From Chitinophaga polysaccharea (lineage in GTDB: Bacteria > Bacteroidota > Bacteroidia > Chitinophagales > Chitinophagaceae): a stretch of 64,000 bases of DNA. The translations under genes were made by a program, and so were the position numbers. Positions 1-9,356 of this stretch are shown here, in pieces; the stretch's first letter is position 1, and every line of letters starts with the position of its first letter. The DNA lies in the NCBI RefSeq assembly GCF_902150045.1, contig NZ_CABFVU010000001.1, positions 124,001 through 188,000 of the forward strand, given 5' to 3'. Below the pieces are notes generated by a model, which had not been told where the DNA came from, ran no database searches, and saw only the letters and a program-made list of their open reading frames with translations.

Positions 1-1732
1 TACCGGCCCGCTCAATGGCCGGTGAAAAGCGCGCTGATTTGGGTACCGCCCCTTTGCTGTCGTCCGTGAGCATAGTAGGGCCATAACAGCCATGCACCAT
101 TTTTTTCCAGTCCCCTTTCACCGTTACATGCTGGGCATCGTTGTCGTCCACCAGTATTTCGGCAGGACTGTTATCTGCCAGCGGATTAGTGCGCAGCATA
201 GTCTGCACTTTCTGTACATCTGCTTCCTGTACGGGAACACGCTGATCGATGGATACCACTGCTGCTGTGGCAGCGGACTGCGCCAGCACCATAAACACCG
301 GCTCCATACGGATAGAGCCATAGGCAATATGCGAGGCCGATAAACAAACCGGTACCAGCACATTTTTTGCGTCTTCCGGCTTTGGGATAATAGACCTGTA
401 AGATACCGGGTATGGCCCGAAGCCCCCTTTCTGCACATCTCCCTCATTTTTCACCATCCCATTTACCACTATGCGCTGGCAGTTATGGGAGTCCATTGTA
501 TAAGCGGCCATCCCCACGGCATCATTTACTTTTTCCCGGCCTTCGCAATTGGCCTGGGTCATCACGTAAGCGCCTATCATACGTCTTGCTTCACGTATAT
601 ACAGCTGCGGCGACCAGTGCCCATTGTCGGTGTACTCATCTTTCGGGTATCCCCATTGCAACATTTCCTTACGGAGATGGGCGGGTATCCGTTCATCATG
701 CCCTATAAAATATAGCAGCCCTTTAGTATAAAGCTCGTGCTCACGTACGATCTCTTTCCGGGTAGCGGGATCTGCTTCCGGGTAGTTGTAGTTCGTCCCG
801 ATCATATCAGTGGAAAAAGCCCCGTAATTGTTGATGTCCGTTTTCCCGTTGGGCATGAGGTCTATCTTGAGATTGGGTTTCAGCGCTTCCGGTTTGGTGG
901 CGTTCAGGAGACGGATCAGGAGCTCATAGCGCGACGGATCATAGTCTTCCGGTTTGGTAATAGGAATACGGTTTTCCGGGCGGTTGCTCAGGCATATCCT
1001 GAAATTATACGCCTGTACCTTTTTATCGCCGGAGCCTTGCGCTGCCAGCGTTTCGCTGCTGATACCCCATAACAGTCCGCTTTCAGGCTTGCCTGGTATT
1101 TTGTACGGGTCCACCCCATCGGGGAACTGGTGTTTATCGAGGAGCTGCACGCCGTTATAGGTTTCCTGGTACTGCGCGTTGGCTTCCCGGCCTATTGTAT
1201 AGGAGATACCGGCTTTTGCCATCAGGTCGCCTTCATAGGAGCAATCTATAAACATTTTGGCTTTCACCACCTGGGCAGCGGGGCCGTCTACTGTTATTTC
1301 CGTAACATACCCGTTTTGTTTTACTGCCTTGCTGATAGTATACCCATAAAGTACCTCTACGCCGGCAGCTTTGATATACTGCTGGAAGATAGCCTCCGCA
1401 ACGTGAGGCTCAAAGATCCACTGTTCCAGTTTCCCGTAATGGGCGCCGATCCGGCGGTAAAAATCGCGCGATAACCCGGTGATGGCATATTTGTTACCAA
1501 TATCGGTATAGCCCAATCCACCGGATGTAAGGCCTCCCAGGTGTTTTTCCGGTGATACCAGCAATACTGTTTTGTGTAACTGTTTTGCCGTATAAGCTGC
1601 TATTACCCCCGCAGAGGTGCCGCCGTATACGCAGATATCCACCTCCCTGGGAGGAGCCATAAATCCGTAACTGCCAAGCGGAAGGAGATAAGCTGTACAT
1701 AAAACGAGGATAGAAAAGAGTTTGATTTTCAT
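1..1732 (-). CDS. Secreted FAD-dependent oxidoreductase (PF12831-like), 3'-truncated by window edge
   Basis: An open frame runs from an ATG at 1732 down to the window edge without a stop, so at least 577 residues are present and the C-terminus is missing. The first 23 residues form a typical signal peptide (Lys-rich, then hydrophobic). A dinucleotide-binding glycine motif follows at about residues 37-42 (CVYGGTSAGVIAAYTA), then LGGLTSGGLGYTD, typical of the PF12831 FAD-dependent oxidoreductases often found in Bacteroidota glycan loci. The substrate cannot be read from the sequence. The protein is probably periplasmic. It is transcribed away from folD, with about 140 bp between the two starts. 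The family call is firm; the function is inferred. Confidence 0.85.
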   Translation of the reverse strand, partial: MKIKLFSILVLCTAYLLPLGSYGFMAPPREVDICVYGGTSAGVIAAYTAKQLHKTVLLVSPEKHLGGLTSGGLGYTDIGNKYAITGLSRDFYRRIGAHYGKLEQWIFEPHVAEAIFQQYIKAAGVEVLYGYTISKAVKQNGYVTEITVDGPAAQVVKAKMFIDCSYEGDLMAKAGISYTIGREANAQYQETYNGVQLLDKHQFPDGVDPYKIPGKPESGLLWGISSETLAAQGSGDKKVQAYNFRICLSNRPENRIPITKPEDYDPSRYELLIRLLNATKPEALKPNLKIDLMPNGKTDINNYGAFSTDMIGTNYNYPEADPATRKEIVREHELYTKGLLYFIGHDERIPAHLRKEMLQWGYPKDEYTDNGHWSPQLYIREARRMIGAYVMTQANCEGREKVNDAVGMAAYTMDSHNCQRIVVNGMVKNEGDVQKGGFGPYPVSYRSIIPKPEDAKNVLVPVCLSASHIAYGSIRMEPVFMVLAQSAATAAVVSIDQRVPVQEADVQKVQTMLRTNPLADNSPAEILVDDNDAQHVTVKGDWKKMVHGCYGPTMLTDDSKGAVPKSARFSPAIERAG

Positions 1733-1837
1733 ACGTGAATAAATAACCGCCCTTTGGAAGACCGCTATATGTATAAAGACGGAAAAAAATGTAACAGGAA
1801 TGCGTCTGCATGAAAAAAAATTATGACAGCCGCTTAG

Positions 1838-1845
1838 TATCTTTG
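1838..1845 (+). promoter_or_regulatory. Candidate -7 promoter box of folD
   Basis: The octamer TATCTTTG fits the Bacteroidota -7 consensus TAnnTTTG and lies 28 nt upstream of the folD ATG. The expected -33 region is only a run of A residues rather than a clear TTTG, so half of the promoter is unsupported. Confidence 0.5.
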
Positions 1846-1873
1846 TGATCTTCTACAAGATAAACACCTGCAT

Positions 1874-2725
1874 ATGACAGCTACGACAATACTGCTCGAC
1901 GGAAAAGCATTATCCAAACAAATGGAAGCGGAATTAAAGACCAGGGTGCAGCGCATCATTGAAAAAACGGGGGTAGTGCCGGTACTGGCCACCATCCTTG
2001 TAGGCGATGATCCCTCCTCTGAAGTATATGTGAAAATGAAAGGCAATGCGTGTGAGCGGGTGGGGATGACTTCCGTAAAAGCACATCTGCCCAAAGAAAC
2101 CACTACAGCAGAGCTAGTGGACACCATCCGGCAACTGAATACCGATCCCCGGATCTGCGGCATTCTTTTACAACACCCCGTTCCCCACCAGATTGATGAA
2201 AGGGCTTGTTTTGATAAAATAGATATTGATAAAGATGTAGATGGAGTCACCTGCCTGGGATTTGGCCGGATGTCGATGAGCGAGCCAGCCTATGGCAGCG
2301 CCACTCCTGCAGGCATTATGAAGCTGCTGAAGCATTACCAGCTGCCCCTTGCCGGCAAACATGCAGTGGTAGTGGGCCGGAGCCCCATCCTGGGTAAGCC
2401 GGTAGCCATGATGCTGCTGAATGAAAATGCTACCGTTACCATTTGCCACTCCCGCACTAATAATTTACCGGAGCTGATCAGGCAGGCCGACATTATAGTG
2501 GGCGCTGTAGGGAAGCCTGAATTTATAAAAGCGGAATGGATAAAAGACAACGCTATTGTAGTAGATGCCGGCTATCACAAAGGGGGCATCGGTGATATAG
2601 AACTTACCCCGCTGGTGAACCGGGTAGCCGCTTACACCCCCGTACCGGGTGGCGTTGGCCCAATGACCATTGCAACGCTGATTGCACAAACAGTGGAATC
2701 TGCCGAAAAAAAAATGTTGTCCTGA
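1874..2725 (+). CDS. folD: Bifunctional methylenetetrahydrofolate dehydrogenase / methenyl-THF cyclohydrolase
   Basis: FolD interconverts 5,10-methylene-THF, 5,10-methenyl-THF and 10-formyl-THF in the cytoplasm, supplying one-carbon units. The 283 aa length is normal for the family. Tyr52 and Lys56 in [14 protein letters not shown] match the catalytic Tyr/Lys pair of E. coli FolD. The NADP-binding segment [15 protein letters not shown] and the C-terminal signature [15 protein letters not shown] are both present. The gene is monocistronic: a TAnnTTTG box lies upstream and an intrinsic terminator follows the stop directly. Confidence 0.97.
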   Translation: MTATTILLDGKALSKQMEAELKTRVQRIIEKTGVVPVLATILVGDDPSSEVYVKMKGNACERVGMTSVKAHLPKETTTAELVDTIRQLNTDPRICGILLQHPVPHQIDERACFDKIDIDKDVDGVTCLGFGRMSMSEPAYGSATPAGIMKLLKHYQLPLAGKHAVVVGRSPILGKPVAMMLLNENATVTICHSRTNNLPELIRQADIIVGAVGKPEFIKAEWIKDNAIVVDAGYHKGGIGDIELTPLVNRVAAYTPVPGGVGPMTIATLIAQTVESAEKKMLS

Positions 2726-2728
2726 TAT

Positions 2729-2767
2729 AAAAACGGCTGCGGGCAACTAATACCCCCAGCCGTTTTT
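2729..2767 (+). terminator. Intrinsic terminator of folD
   Basis: Perfect 11-bp inverted arms (AAAAACGGCTG at 2729-2739 and its complement at 2757-2767) enclose a 17-nt loop. The 3' arm ends in a T run. It starts four bases after the folD stop codon. Confidence 0.85.
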
Positions 2768-2849
2768 GTCCCCTTTTGCCCGCCTGATTGTCGTATTCTC
2801 CCCCGCTTTGTACGGATATATCCACTTAAGTTTGTGGAAAAGGAAATCT

Positions 2850-3353
2850 ATGAGACAAGAACTGCTCCGCGAGGTAACTACCACCGGTGATACCCTTCAA
2901 CAGCTACTCAATTCTTTTAGCGAGGAACAACTGAATACCGCGCCCTTTGAAGGCAGCTGGACAGCAGCGCAGGTGGCATCACATATCTGCAAAGCCGGCG
3001 ATTGCGAAGTATTGTATGGCAGTACTGCGCCTTCCAACCGTCAACCGGATGAAAAGATACCCGCTGTGAAATCCGTCTTCCTGAACTTCGATACTAAAAT
3101 GAGCTCACCAGAATTTATACGGCCTGACGAGGGGCATCTTCCCAAAGAATCGGTACTGAAGGATACTGCTGCCATCTGGGAAAAACTGACCACTGCCGCC
3201 AATACGGTAAATCTTACTGAAGAATGTACCAGCTTTGAAGTGCCTGGTTTCGGGCCGTTTACACGTCTGGAATGGATCCAGTTTATTAACATCCATACGC
3301 AAAGGCATATACACCAGTTGCAACGTATATACAATACCGTTGTAAAGGCTTAA
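2850..3353 (+). CDS. DinB-like (DinB_2) putative metal-dependent protein
   Basis: A 167 aa four-helix-bundle protein of the DinB/YfiT type. His45 (in ASHICKAGD) and a C-terminal HxxxH pair (His149, His153) form the usual three-histidine metal site. Relatives include thiol-dependent transferases and damage-inducible proteins; the substrate is unknown here. The ATG at 2850 is preferred, with an AAGGAAA ribosome site just upstream. A longer frame starting at 2766 would begin inside the folD terminator and adds residues without family similarity. The protein is cytoplasmic, with no signal sequence. Confidence 0.8.
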   Translation: MRQELLREVTTTGDTLQQLLNSFSEEQLNTAPFEGSWTAAQVASHICKAGDCEVLYGSTAPSNRQPDEKIPAVKSVFLNFDTKMSSPEFIRPDEGHLPKESVLKDTAAIWEKLTTAANTVNLTEECTSFEVPGFGPFTRLEWIQFINIHTQRHIHQLQRIYNTVVKA

Positions 3354-3359
3354 AGCAGC

Positions 3360-3953
3360 TTATTTAATATTCACGCCAATGCCGATTTGTGCCTGCCGGG
3401 TTTTCCATTGGTAGCGGTCATCGATATCGTTCACATTCGTAAGGCCCAGTACATAACGGGCATAAACGTGCAGTATATCGAAGGTGAGTGTAGCGCCGGC
3501 AGCCACGCCAAAGTCGCTGCGCTTGAAAGCGTTACGGTCGTAGGTCAGGAGATTTTCATTATCGTAGAACAGGAAGCTGTATTGCGGGCCTGCGTTAACA
3601 GTAATCAATTTATTTACATTATAACGTAACAGCAGTGGTAAGGTAATATAGCTGAGCTTTATGGTTTTATTCGCGTTGTCGTTACTGGTATGGATATATT
3701 TTGCACTGAAATCGTCGCCGCGTTTTGGGGCTACCTGTGAAAACAGGAGCTCCGGCTGCAGGCCCCATTTCTTTGAAAAATCATATTCGGCATATACACC
3801 TAATCTTCCGCCCAGCGTATAATTTGATTTAATGCCCGCCCCATCCAGTTTAAACATGTTCAGATCCGCCTTGATGCCATAATGCAGTTCCTGCGCGCCG
3901 GCAGTACCCGCAAGGCAAACCAGCAACAATACTGTCAATAGTCGTTTTTTCAT
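3360..3953 (-). CDS. PorT-like outer-membrane beta-barrel protein
   Basis: A 197 aa protein with a clear signal peptide (MKKRLLTVLLLVCLAGTAGA, then Gln). The rest alternates polar and aromatic residues as in an eight-stranded barrel, for example LHYGIKADLNMF and GVYAEYDFSKKWGLQPELLF, and ends in a hydrophobic strand (IGIGVNIK). It matches the small outer-membrane beta-barrel (PorT/OMP_b-brl_2) group common in Bacteroidota. No specific function can be assigned. It converges with the DinB-like gene, with only six bases between the stops. Confidence 0.8.
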   Translation of the reverse strand: MKKRLLTVLLLVCLAGTAGAQELHYGIKADLNMFKLDGAGIKSNYTLGGRLGVYAEYDFSKKWGLQPELLFSQVAPKRGDDFSAKYIHTSNDNANKTIKLSYITLPLLLRYNVNKLITVNAGPQYSFLFYDNENLLTYDRNAFKRSDFGVAAGATLTFDILHVYARYVLGLTNVNDIDDRYQWKTRQAQIGIGVNIK

Positions 3954-4079
3954 AGCTGATGATTTTGACTATAAAGAAACGAATTGATCAGATGCGAATT
4001 GCTGCAGGCAGACCACTAATAGATGATCCTGCTGTTTTTCACTATCACGCCGGATATTTTCTCGGCAGATCCCCCCGGG

Positions 4080-5210
4080 TCATGACAGGTTAAGGTCTAC
4101 TTTCTTCCCGGTTTTAACTGCCTGGTAGATGGCATCAATAATTTTAAGGTCTTTTACCGCTTCTTCTCCATCTACCGCAACTACCGGTTGTTTTCCTTCC
4201 AGGATGATCCCGGCCATTTCTTCCATCTGCACAGTCTGATGGGTAACATGGGGCTGGGTAAGCTCTCCTTTATTGGTACGCCCGCGGATAGGGCCATAGC
4301 CTGTGGATGGTTGCATTTCTGCAAATCCTTTTTCACCGTTGAGATAAAAGCGGTCCAGGTAGTTCATGTTATAGGTGGACAGGCAAGAGGCAACTGCCCC
4401 GCCAGGGAAGCCCAACTGAAACTGGATGGTTTCATCCACCCCTTCTTTAAACTTCACGGGGTCGGTTCTTGTTTCCTGGGCCGTTACCCATATGGGCTCT
4501 TCTCCAATCATATACCGGGAGCCGTTAATAGCATAAATGCCGATATCCATTAAAGAGCCGCCGCCGGCCAGTTCTTTGTTGAGCCGCCATTGGGTGGGAT
4601 CGCCAATACGGAAACCGCATTGCCCCTGGAAGAACATGATTTTTCCGAAATCGCCGTTCTTACGCATACGGATCACTTCCAGTGTTTTGGGCTCAAAATG
4701 CATGCGATAGCCCACCAGTAATTTTACATTGGCTTTTTTGCAGGCGGCTATCATTTCCTGGCCCTGCCTGGCATTCAATGCCATGGGCTTTTCGCAGATC
4801 ACGTGTTTGCCTGCGGCTGCTATACGGATCGCCTCGTCGTGATGCAGGGCATTTGGTGTGGTAATGTATACCGCATCAATATCTTTATTATCTTTTATTC
4901 GGTCGAAGTTTTCGTAGTTGTAGCAGTTTTTTTCGGGGATAGAGAACCGGCTCTGCCAGTCCTTTATTTTAGATGGCGTACCACTGATCACGCCTACCAG
5001 TTTTGCTTTTACGCAGGCCTGCATAGCCTCTGCCACGCGGGTACCGTAACTGCCTAATCCCATGATAGCTACCCGTAGTACCGGGCCATCATAGTTTCCA
5101 AAGTCCTTGGCCCAGCCGGCAAGTGGCATCAGGGGCAGCACCATAGCGGAGGCGGCAATTTTTTGTATGAAGTTGCGACGAGTGTTCATGACGGGAGATT
5201 TGGGTTTCAT
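4080..5210 (-). CDS. Tat-exported Gfo/Idh/MocA family oxidoreductase
   Basis: A 376 aa NAD(P)-dependent sugar or cyclitol oxidoreductase. The N-terminus carries a twin-arginine signal (TRRNFIQKIAASAMVLPLMP), so export as a folded, cofactor-loaded protein is likely. The Rossmann motif VAIMGLGSYGTRVAEAM follows. The EKP catalytic-lysine motif of the family is visible in HVICEKPMALN. The C-terminal sheet domain is of normal length. The ATG at 5189 (MNTRRNF) gives a more typical Tat N-terminus than the one at 5210. The substrate is unknown; such proteins often accompany glycan catabolism. Confidence 0.9.
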   Translation of the reverse strand: MKPKSPVMNTRRNFIQKIAASAMVLPLMPLAGWAKDFGNYDGPVLRVAIMGLGSYGTRVAEAMQACVKAKLVGVISGTPSKIKDWQSRFSIPEKNCYNYENFDRIKDNKDIDAVYITTPNALHHDEAIRIAAAGKHVICEKPMALNARQGQEMIAACKKANVKLLVGYRMHFEPKTLEVIRMRKNGDFGKIMFFQGQCGFRIGDPTQWRLNKELAGGGSLMDIGIYAINGSRYMIGEEPIWVTAQETRTDPVKFKEGVDETIQFQLGFPGGAVASCLSTYNMNYLDRFYLNGEKGFAEMQPSTGYGPIRGRTNKGELTQPHVTHQTVQMEEMAGIILEGKQPVVAVDGEEAVKDLKIIDAIYQAVKTGKKVDLNLS

Positions 5211-5378
5211 TTGATACCTTAATAATACAAAAATTATTAGTAGGATGCGGAGAAAAGTAAATGCATATCATAAATACCTATTCATTAATTTACCGCGAAT
5301 TGTGCTATCATCACCGCAGGTTGATCATTGATGATGCACACATACTGTTATTCCTTTGCATTATTCAAATCTGTCAAA

Positions 5379-6368
5379 ATGAGAATAGTAGCTATAGAAG
5401 AACATGTATCATTCCCGGAGATGACCCGTCATCTTCCTGCAGATATATCAGATAAACAAACGCCGTCCGCTGCCGCCACTCAAATGATGCCTAAACTGGC
5501 TGATATTTCAGGCGAACGTTTAAACGCGATGGACGGGTCCGGAATATCCATGCAGGTATTATCGGTTGAAAATACGGATGTAAACCTGTTAAACAGCACC
5601 AATGCCCCCGCATTTGCTGCAAGGTATAATGATCTGCTGGCGGAAAAAATCAAAGATTATCCCAACAGGTTCACTGCATTTGCACATCTTCCCATGACAG
5701 CACCGTTGGCTGCGGCTGATGAGCTTGAGCGCACGGTGATGTCTTACGGTTTTCGCGGGGCAATGATCAGGGGACTTACCAACGGCGAATTCCTGGATGC
5801 TCCTAAATTTACACCGGTTTTTGAAAGAGCCGAAAAATTGAGGGTTCCCATTTATATTCATCCCGGCGTTCCTCCTAAAACAGTGATGGATGCTTATTAC
5901 AGCAACGTTGGCGGCCATACAGGCCCTTTTGATGCCATTGCCTGCTGGGGATGGGGCTGGCATTCAGAAACCGCGATCCATGTGTTACGGCTGCTGGCGG
6001 CAGGTGTCTTTGACAGGTACCCTGGGTTAAAAATAATCATCGGTCATATGGGCGAAATGTTACCCATGATGTGGGCACGATCAGACAGGGCCTTTCAACC
6101 CGGCAATGGCGGATATAATCAACGGACATTAATCGATACTTTCCGGCAGCAACTATATATTACTACCAGTGGCTTTTTTACACAGCCCCCACTCCGGATT
6201 GCGCTGGACACTATTGGAATAGACAATATTATATTTTCCGTCGATTATCCTTTCAGCAATAACCAGATGGGTATTGATTTTTTGAATGAGATCCAGCTTC
6301 CCCCGGAACAGGCGGAGAAGATTGCACATGGGAATGCGGATAAATTACTTGGGCTGCAGGTATCATAA
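5379..6368 (+). CDS. Amidohydrolase-2 family metal-dependent hydrolase/decarboxylase
   Basis: A 329 aa TIM-barrel protein of the amidohydrolase-2 family, which includes gamma-resorcylate and 5-carboxyvanillate decarboxylases. Visible marks are the N-terminal metal motif variant IEEH, the barrel motif IYIHPGVPP, IIGHMGEMLP, and the distal aspartate in FSVDYPFSNN. The ATG at 5379 is chosen because family members begin with this strand (MRIVAIEEH); a start at 5328 adds 17 unrelated residues. The AraC-type regulator begins ten bases after its stop, so the two probably form an operon. The aromatic-acid substrate is inferred from family only. Confidence 0.85.
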   Translation: MRIVAIEEHVSFPEMTRHLPADISDKQTPSAAATQMMPKLADISGERLNAMDGSGISMQVLSVENTDVNLLNSTNAPAFAARYNDLLAEKIKDYPNRFTAFAHLPMTAPLAAADELERTVMSYGFRGAMIRGLTNGEFLDAPKFTPVFERAEKLRVPIYIHPGVPPKTVMDAYYSNVGGHTGPFDAIACWGWGWHSETAIHVLRLLAAGVFDRYPGLKIIIGHMGEMLPMMWARSDRAFQPGNGGYNQRTLIDTFRQQLYITTSGFFTQPPLRIALDTIGIDNIIFSVDYPFSNNQMGIDFLNEIQLPPEQAEKIAHGNADKLLGLQVS

Positions 6369-6377
6369 ACTTAAAGC

Positions 6378-7238
6378 ATGAACAGTATTCCGGTACATAA
6401 ATTACAGGACAGAACCCACCGGGCCTTTTTACTCAAACCTTTCACAGGGAAAGAATCAGATCATAAACAATCTGAATACCTTGGAGCGCACCGGGATGAT
6501 CATTACATATTCTATATATTGCTGGAAGGCGCTGGCTCAACGGTAGTGGACTTTGAGGAAAAAATCGTTCGTGCGAACCAGTTATATTATATTCTGCCTG
6601 AACAGATCCACTACCGGATTAAAACAGGTAAAGCAAAAGGATGGTTCATCGCTACAGATCCTTCATTAATAGACCCTGCCTGTCGCAATGCTTTCGAAAA
6701 CTGGCTGGGTTTCCAGAAGCCTGTTACTTTATCGCGTAGCGATACGCATGATTATGACCAGCTCCTTAACATCATTTATCGTAAAATGACTTCCGGCAAT
6801 GTAAATTTAACAGTGCTGTATTCGTTGATTCGCTCATTCCTTGAAATGGCGGCAGATACCATCCGGGGCGCAGAAGACACTGATACAAAAGGTTCAAGAC
6901 ACGCGGAAATATCTCTTAAATTCAAAAAACTATTAAACGAAAATATAAGAAAATACAAAGGTCCTTCCGATTATGCCCGTATGCTTCATATTTCAGAATC
7001 ATATCTTAATGAATCCTTAAAGAAAATAACCGGTTCTCCCGTTTCATTCTGGATAAAATACAAAGTCATTATCGAGGCCAAACGGCTGTTATACTTCAGC
7101 AACCTGAACGTAAAGCAGATAGCTGATGATCTGGGCTTTGAGAACTATTCTTATTTTTCCCGGTTGTTTTGTAAGGAAACGGGGATGACGGCGCTTACAT
7201 TCCGTAAAAAGTTCAAGGATTCAAACAGCCAGCTTTAA
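6378..7238 (+). CDS. AraC family transcriptional regulator
   Basis: A 286 aa regulator. Residues 1 to about 150 form a cupin-like sensor domain (HRDDHYIFYILLEGAGS). The C-terminal 100 residues form the two-helix-turn-helix AraC domain: DYARMLHISESYLNESLKKI for the first and VKQIADDLGFENYSYFSRLF for the second. It lies ten bases downstream of the amidohydrolase and probably controls that gene in response to its substrate, which is an inference from linkage. Confidence 0.92.
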   Translation: MNSIPVHKLQDRTHRAFLLKPFTGKESDHKQSEYLGAHRDDHYIFYILLEGAGSTVVDFEEKIVRANQLYYILPEQIHYRIKTGKAKGWFIATDPSLIDPACRNAFENWLGFQKPVTLSRSDTHDYDQLLNIIYRKMTSGNVNLTVLYSLIRSFLEMAADTIRGAEDTDTKGSRHAEISLKFKKLLNENIRKYKGPSDYARMLHISESYLNESLKKITGSPVSFWIKYKVIIEAKRLLYFSNLNVKQIADDLGFENYSYFSRLFCKETGMTALTFRKKFKDSNSQL

Positions 7239-7253
7239 GATGGGGCAACAAAC

Positions 7254-7286
7254 AAAAAAGCCGCTCCCGGTAACCCCGGAAGCGGC
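7254..7286 (-). terminator. Intrinsic terminator for the OmpA-lipoprotein gene
   Basis: An 11-bp GC-rich stem with one mismatch (7260-7270 pairing with 7276-7286) and a five-base loop. On the minus strand it is followed by six T residues. It lies just past the minus-strand stop at 7307 and may also stop readthrough from the AraC gene. Confidence 0.75.
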
Positions 7287-7306
7287 CAATATATCTTACA
7301 AAAAAA

Positions 7307-7837
7307 TCAATTCTTCACATCATACAGGATCACAAACTCCACTCTCCTGTTCTTTGCCCTTCCCTCTTCCGTACTATTGGAGGCAATAGGATCACGGTCT
7401 GAAAGGCCCCAGGTAAACATACGGTCGTTACTCACTTCAAAACTATTCAGCAATTGTTTTGCGCCTGTTGCACGGCGCTCGGATAAATCACGATTGTACT
7501 CAGCTGCCCCTGTGTTATCGGTATGACCGGTAATGAGGATCTTTGTCTTATTATACCTGTTGAGTACATCTGCAAAATGCCTGAAGGTAGGCTTTGCACT
7601 CTCGTTCACCTGGTCGGAGGAAGAGGAAAACAATACGTTGTTGGGGAAGATAACTTTCAGGCTGTCTTTAATAATGCTTACTTCCGCATCGTTCAGGGTG
7701 TTCTTTAGCTCTTCATACTGCTTTGTCATATAAGCATGCTGGCTGCTGGTTTTCCGGGAAGATGCGCAGGAAGCCATTAAAACAATGGTCACTATTGCCA
7801 CCAGGCAATAACGGGAGGTCAATAACATTTTTTTCAT
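7307..7837 (-). CDS. OmpA-family lipoprotein
   Basis: About 176 aa from the ATG at 7837. The signal sequence ends in a lipobox (VLMASC), so it is probably an outer-membrane lipoprotein. The C-terminal half is an OmpA peptidoglycan-binding domain: ILITGHTDNTGAAEYNRDLS with the conserved Asp, followed by ERRATGAKQLL and AKNRRVEFVI. The short linker between lipobox and OmpA domain is Pal-like, and it probably tethers the outer membrane to the cell wall. The longer start at 7858 is less likely because it precedes the Lys-rich n-region. Confidence 0.88.
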   Translation of the reverse strand: MKKMLLTSRYCLVAIVTIVLMASCASSRKTSSQHAYMTKQYEELKNTLNDAEVSIIKDSLKVIFPNNVLFSSSSDQVNESAKPTFRHFADVLNRYNKTKILITGHTDNTGAAEYNRDLSERRATGAKQLLNSFEVSNDRMFTWGLSDRDPIASNSTEEGRAKNRRVEFVILYDVKN

Positions 7838-8005
7838 ATCCGCTGTATTAAGATGCAAAGGTATGTAAAATAGCTATTATCAAGCTGTTGCATAAATAAT
7901 CTCTGATATTTACAAAAACATATATGCGTTAATGTTATAACGCTCCTGCCCGGTTGACTAAAAAGCGATAGCAGCATTGCGTTTATAATTTTATCTTGGA
8001 GAGAT

Positions 8006-9331
8006 ATGAATACGATTCCTTTGATACAAAGCATATCCGGGCTGCTGGCCGGCATTGCCCTCATCATATTGCTCACGGCGCGTTTCAGGGTACATGCTTT
8101 TTTTGCATTGCTGCTGGCCAGTATACTTACCGGCATTATTTTACAGTTGCCCGTAACAGATATCCTTGGCAGTATTAAAAGCGGTATGGGTAATATTATA
8201 GGCTCACTCGGACTGCTCATCATCCTTGGCACCACGCTGGGGCTCATCCTGGAACATACCGGCAGTACCACTGTGCTGGCTAATTATGTACTGCGCCGTA
8301 CCGGTACCGGCCGCTCTGCGCTGGCGATGAATATCATCGGTTACCTGGTAGGCATGCCCATATTCTGCGACTCGGGATTTATTGTGTTAAGCGGGTTAAA
8401 CAAAGCGCTGGCCAAACGTTCCGGCATCTCCATGATCGTGATGGCATCATCACTGGCTACAGGGCTGTATGCCGTGCATTGCCTGATGCCGCCGCACCCC
8501 GGCATTACCGCCGCCACAGGTACGCTGCATGCAGAAACTGGCAGGGTGATGCTGTACGGCTTGCTCATTGCCATTCCTGCATCAGCCGCAGGGTATTGCT
8601 GGTCTGTGTTTGCAGGGCGACGGGTAGCCGTTAACGTTAGCGGCACTGAGGAAGCGGCAGCCGAAATACAGCAAGGCCCTTCTGTGCTTATGTCGGTATT
8701 ACCTATAGCCGTACCCGTTATACTGATTGCTATCCGTTCCCTGAGCGGACTGGAAATACCACATCCCAATCCTGTATTCAGGACTATTTCTATCCTGGGC
8801 ATCCCCGAAGTGGCGATAGGTACGGGCATCCTGCTGGCATTAACCCAGCTGAAAAGCAATATGAGCACCATATTGCAGGAAGGCGCTGAAAAAGCGGCGG
8901 GCATACTGGTGATCATTGGCGGTGGCGGCGCTTTTGGCGCCATCCTGGCTAAAGCGGATATTGGCAGCCACATTGCGCAGAACCATTCTGTTGCCGCGTT
9001 GGGATTACTGCTGCCCTTCCTGGTTACGGCACTGCTGAAAACTGCGCAGGGTTCATCTACTGTAGCAGTGATTGCCGCTGCCGCCATTTTACAACCACTG
9101 CTGCCTGTTATGGGCTTTGACTCCGCCAATGGCCGGATCCTCTGCGTATTGGCTATGGGCGCAGGATCTATGATGATTTCACATACCAACGATGCTTATT
9201 TCTGGGTGATCTCTAAATTTTCGGGGCTGGAAATAAAAGATATGCTGCGGGTATACAGTACAGGTACAGTGGTAATGGGACTGGTATCCGTAGGGTTGGT
9301 GTATTTATTGTCGATGGTGCTGGAGGTGTAG
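8006..9331 (+). CDS. GntP family gluconate:H+ symporter-like permease
   Basis: A 441 aa polytopic inner-membrane protein with about a dozen hydrophobic segments. It carries the family motif around HCLMPPHPGITAATG and GMPIFCDSGFIVLSGL near the N-terminus. The family imports gluconate, related sugar acids or D-serine by proton symport; the exact substrate is not visible. A GGAGAG ribosome site precedes the ATG at 8006. The gene stands alone; its stop codon lies within a terminator palindrome. Confidence 0.93.
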   Translation: MNTIPLIQSISGLLAGIALIILLTARFRVHAFFALLLASILTGIILQLPVTDILGSIKSGMGNIIGSLGLLIILGTTLGLILEHTGSTTVLANYVLRRTGTGRSALAMNIIGYLVGMPIFCDSGFIVLSGLNKALAKRSGISMIVMASSLATGLYAVHCLMPPHPGITAATGTLHAETGRVMLYGLLIAIPASAAGYCWSVFAGRRVAVNVSGTEEAAAEIQQGPSVLMSVLPIAVPVILIAIRSLSGLEIPHPNPVFRTISILGIPEVAIGTGILLALTQLKSNMSTILQEGAEKAAGILVIIGGGGAFGAILAKADIGSHIAQNHSVAALGLLLPFLVTALLKTAQGSSTVAVIAAAAILQPLLPVMGFDSANGRILCVLAMGAGSMMISHTNDAYFWVISKFSGLEIKDMLRVYSTGTVVMGLVSVGLVYLLSMVLEV

Positions 9332-9356
9332 CCATGGCTACACCGCAGTTTTTTTT
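9325..9356 (+). terminator. Palindromic terminator overlapping the GntP stop codon
   Basis: A perfect 20-bp palindrome (9325-9344) contains the TAG stop of the permease at 9329-9331. It is followed by GCAG and a run of eight T residues (9349-9356). The run reaches the stop codon of the convergent PLP-enzyme gene. Confidence 0.8.

Noticed and set aside
124-1474. Several ORFs of 60-140 residues in the first 1.5 kb
   Set aside because: All overlap, in other frames, the single long FAD-oxidoreductase frame that runs off the window edge.
2766-2849. N-terminal extension of the DinB-like protein
   Set aside because: Begins inside the folD terminator and has no similarity to the family.
5290-5340. 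TGATCATTGATGATG repeat as an AraC operator
   Set aside because: The repeat is short and irregular and no paired half-site at a fixed spacing could be found.
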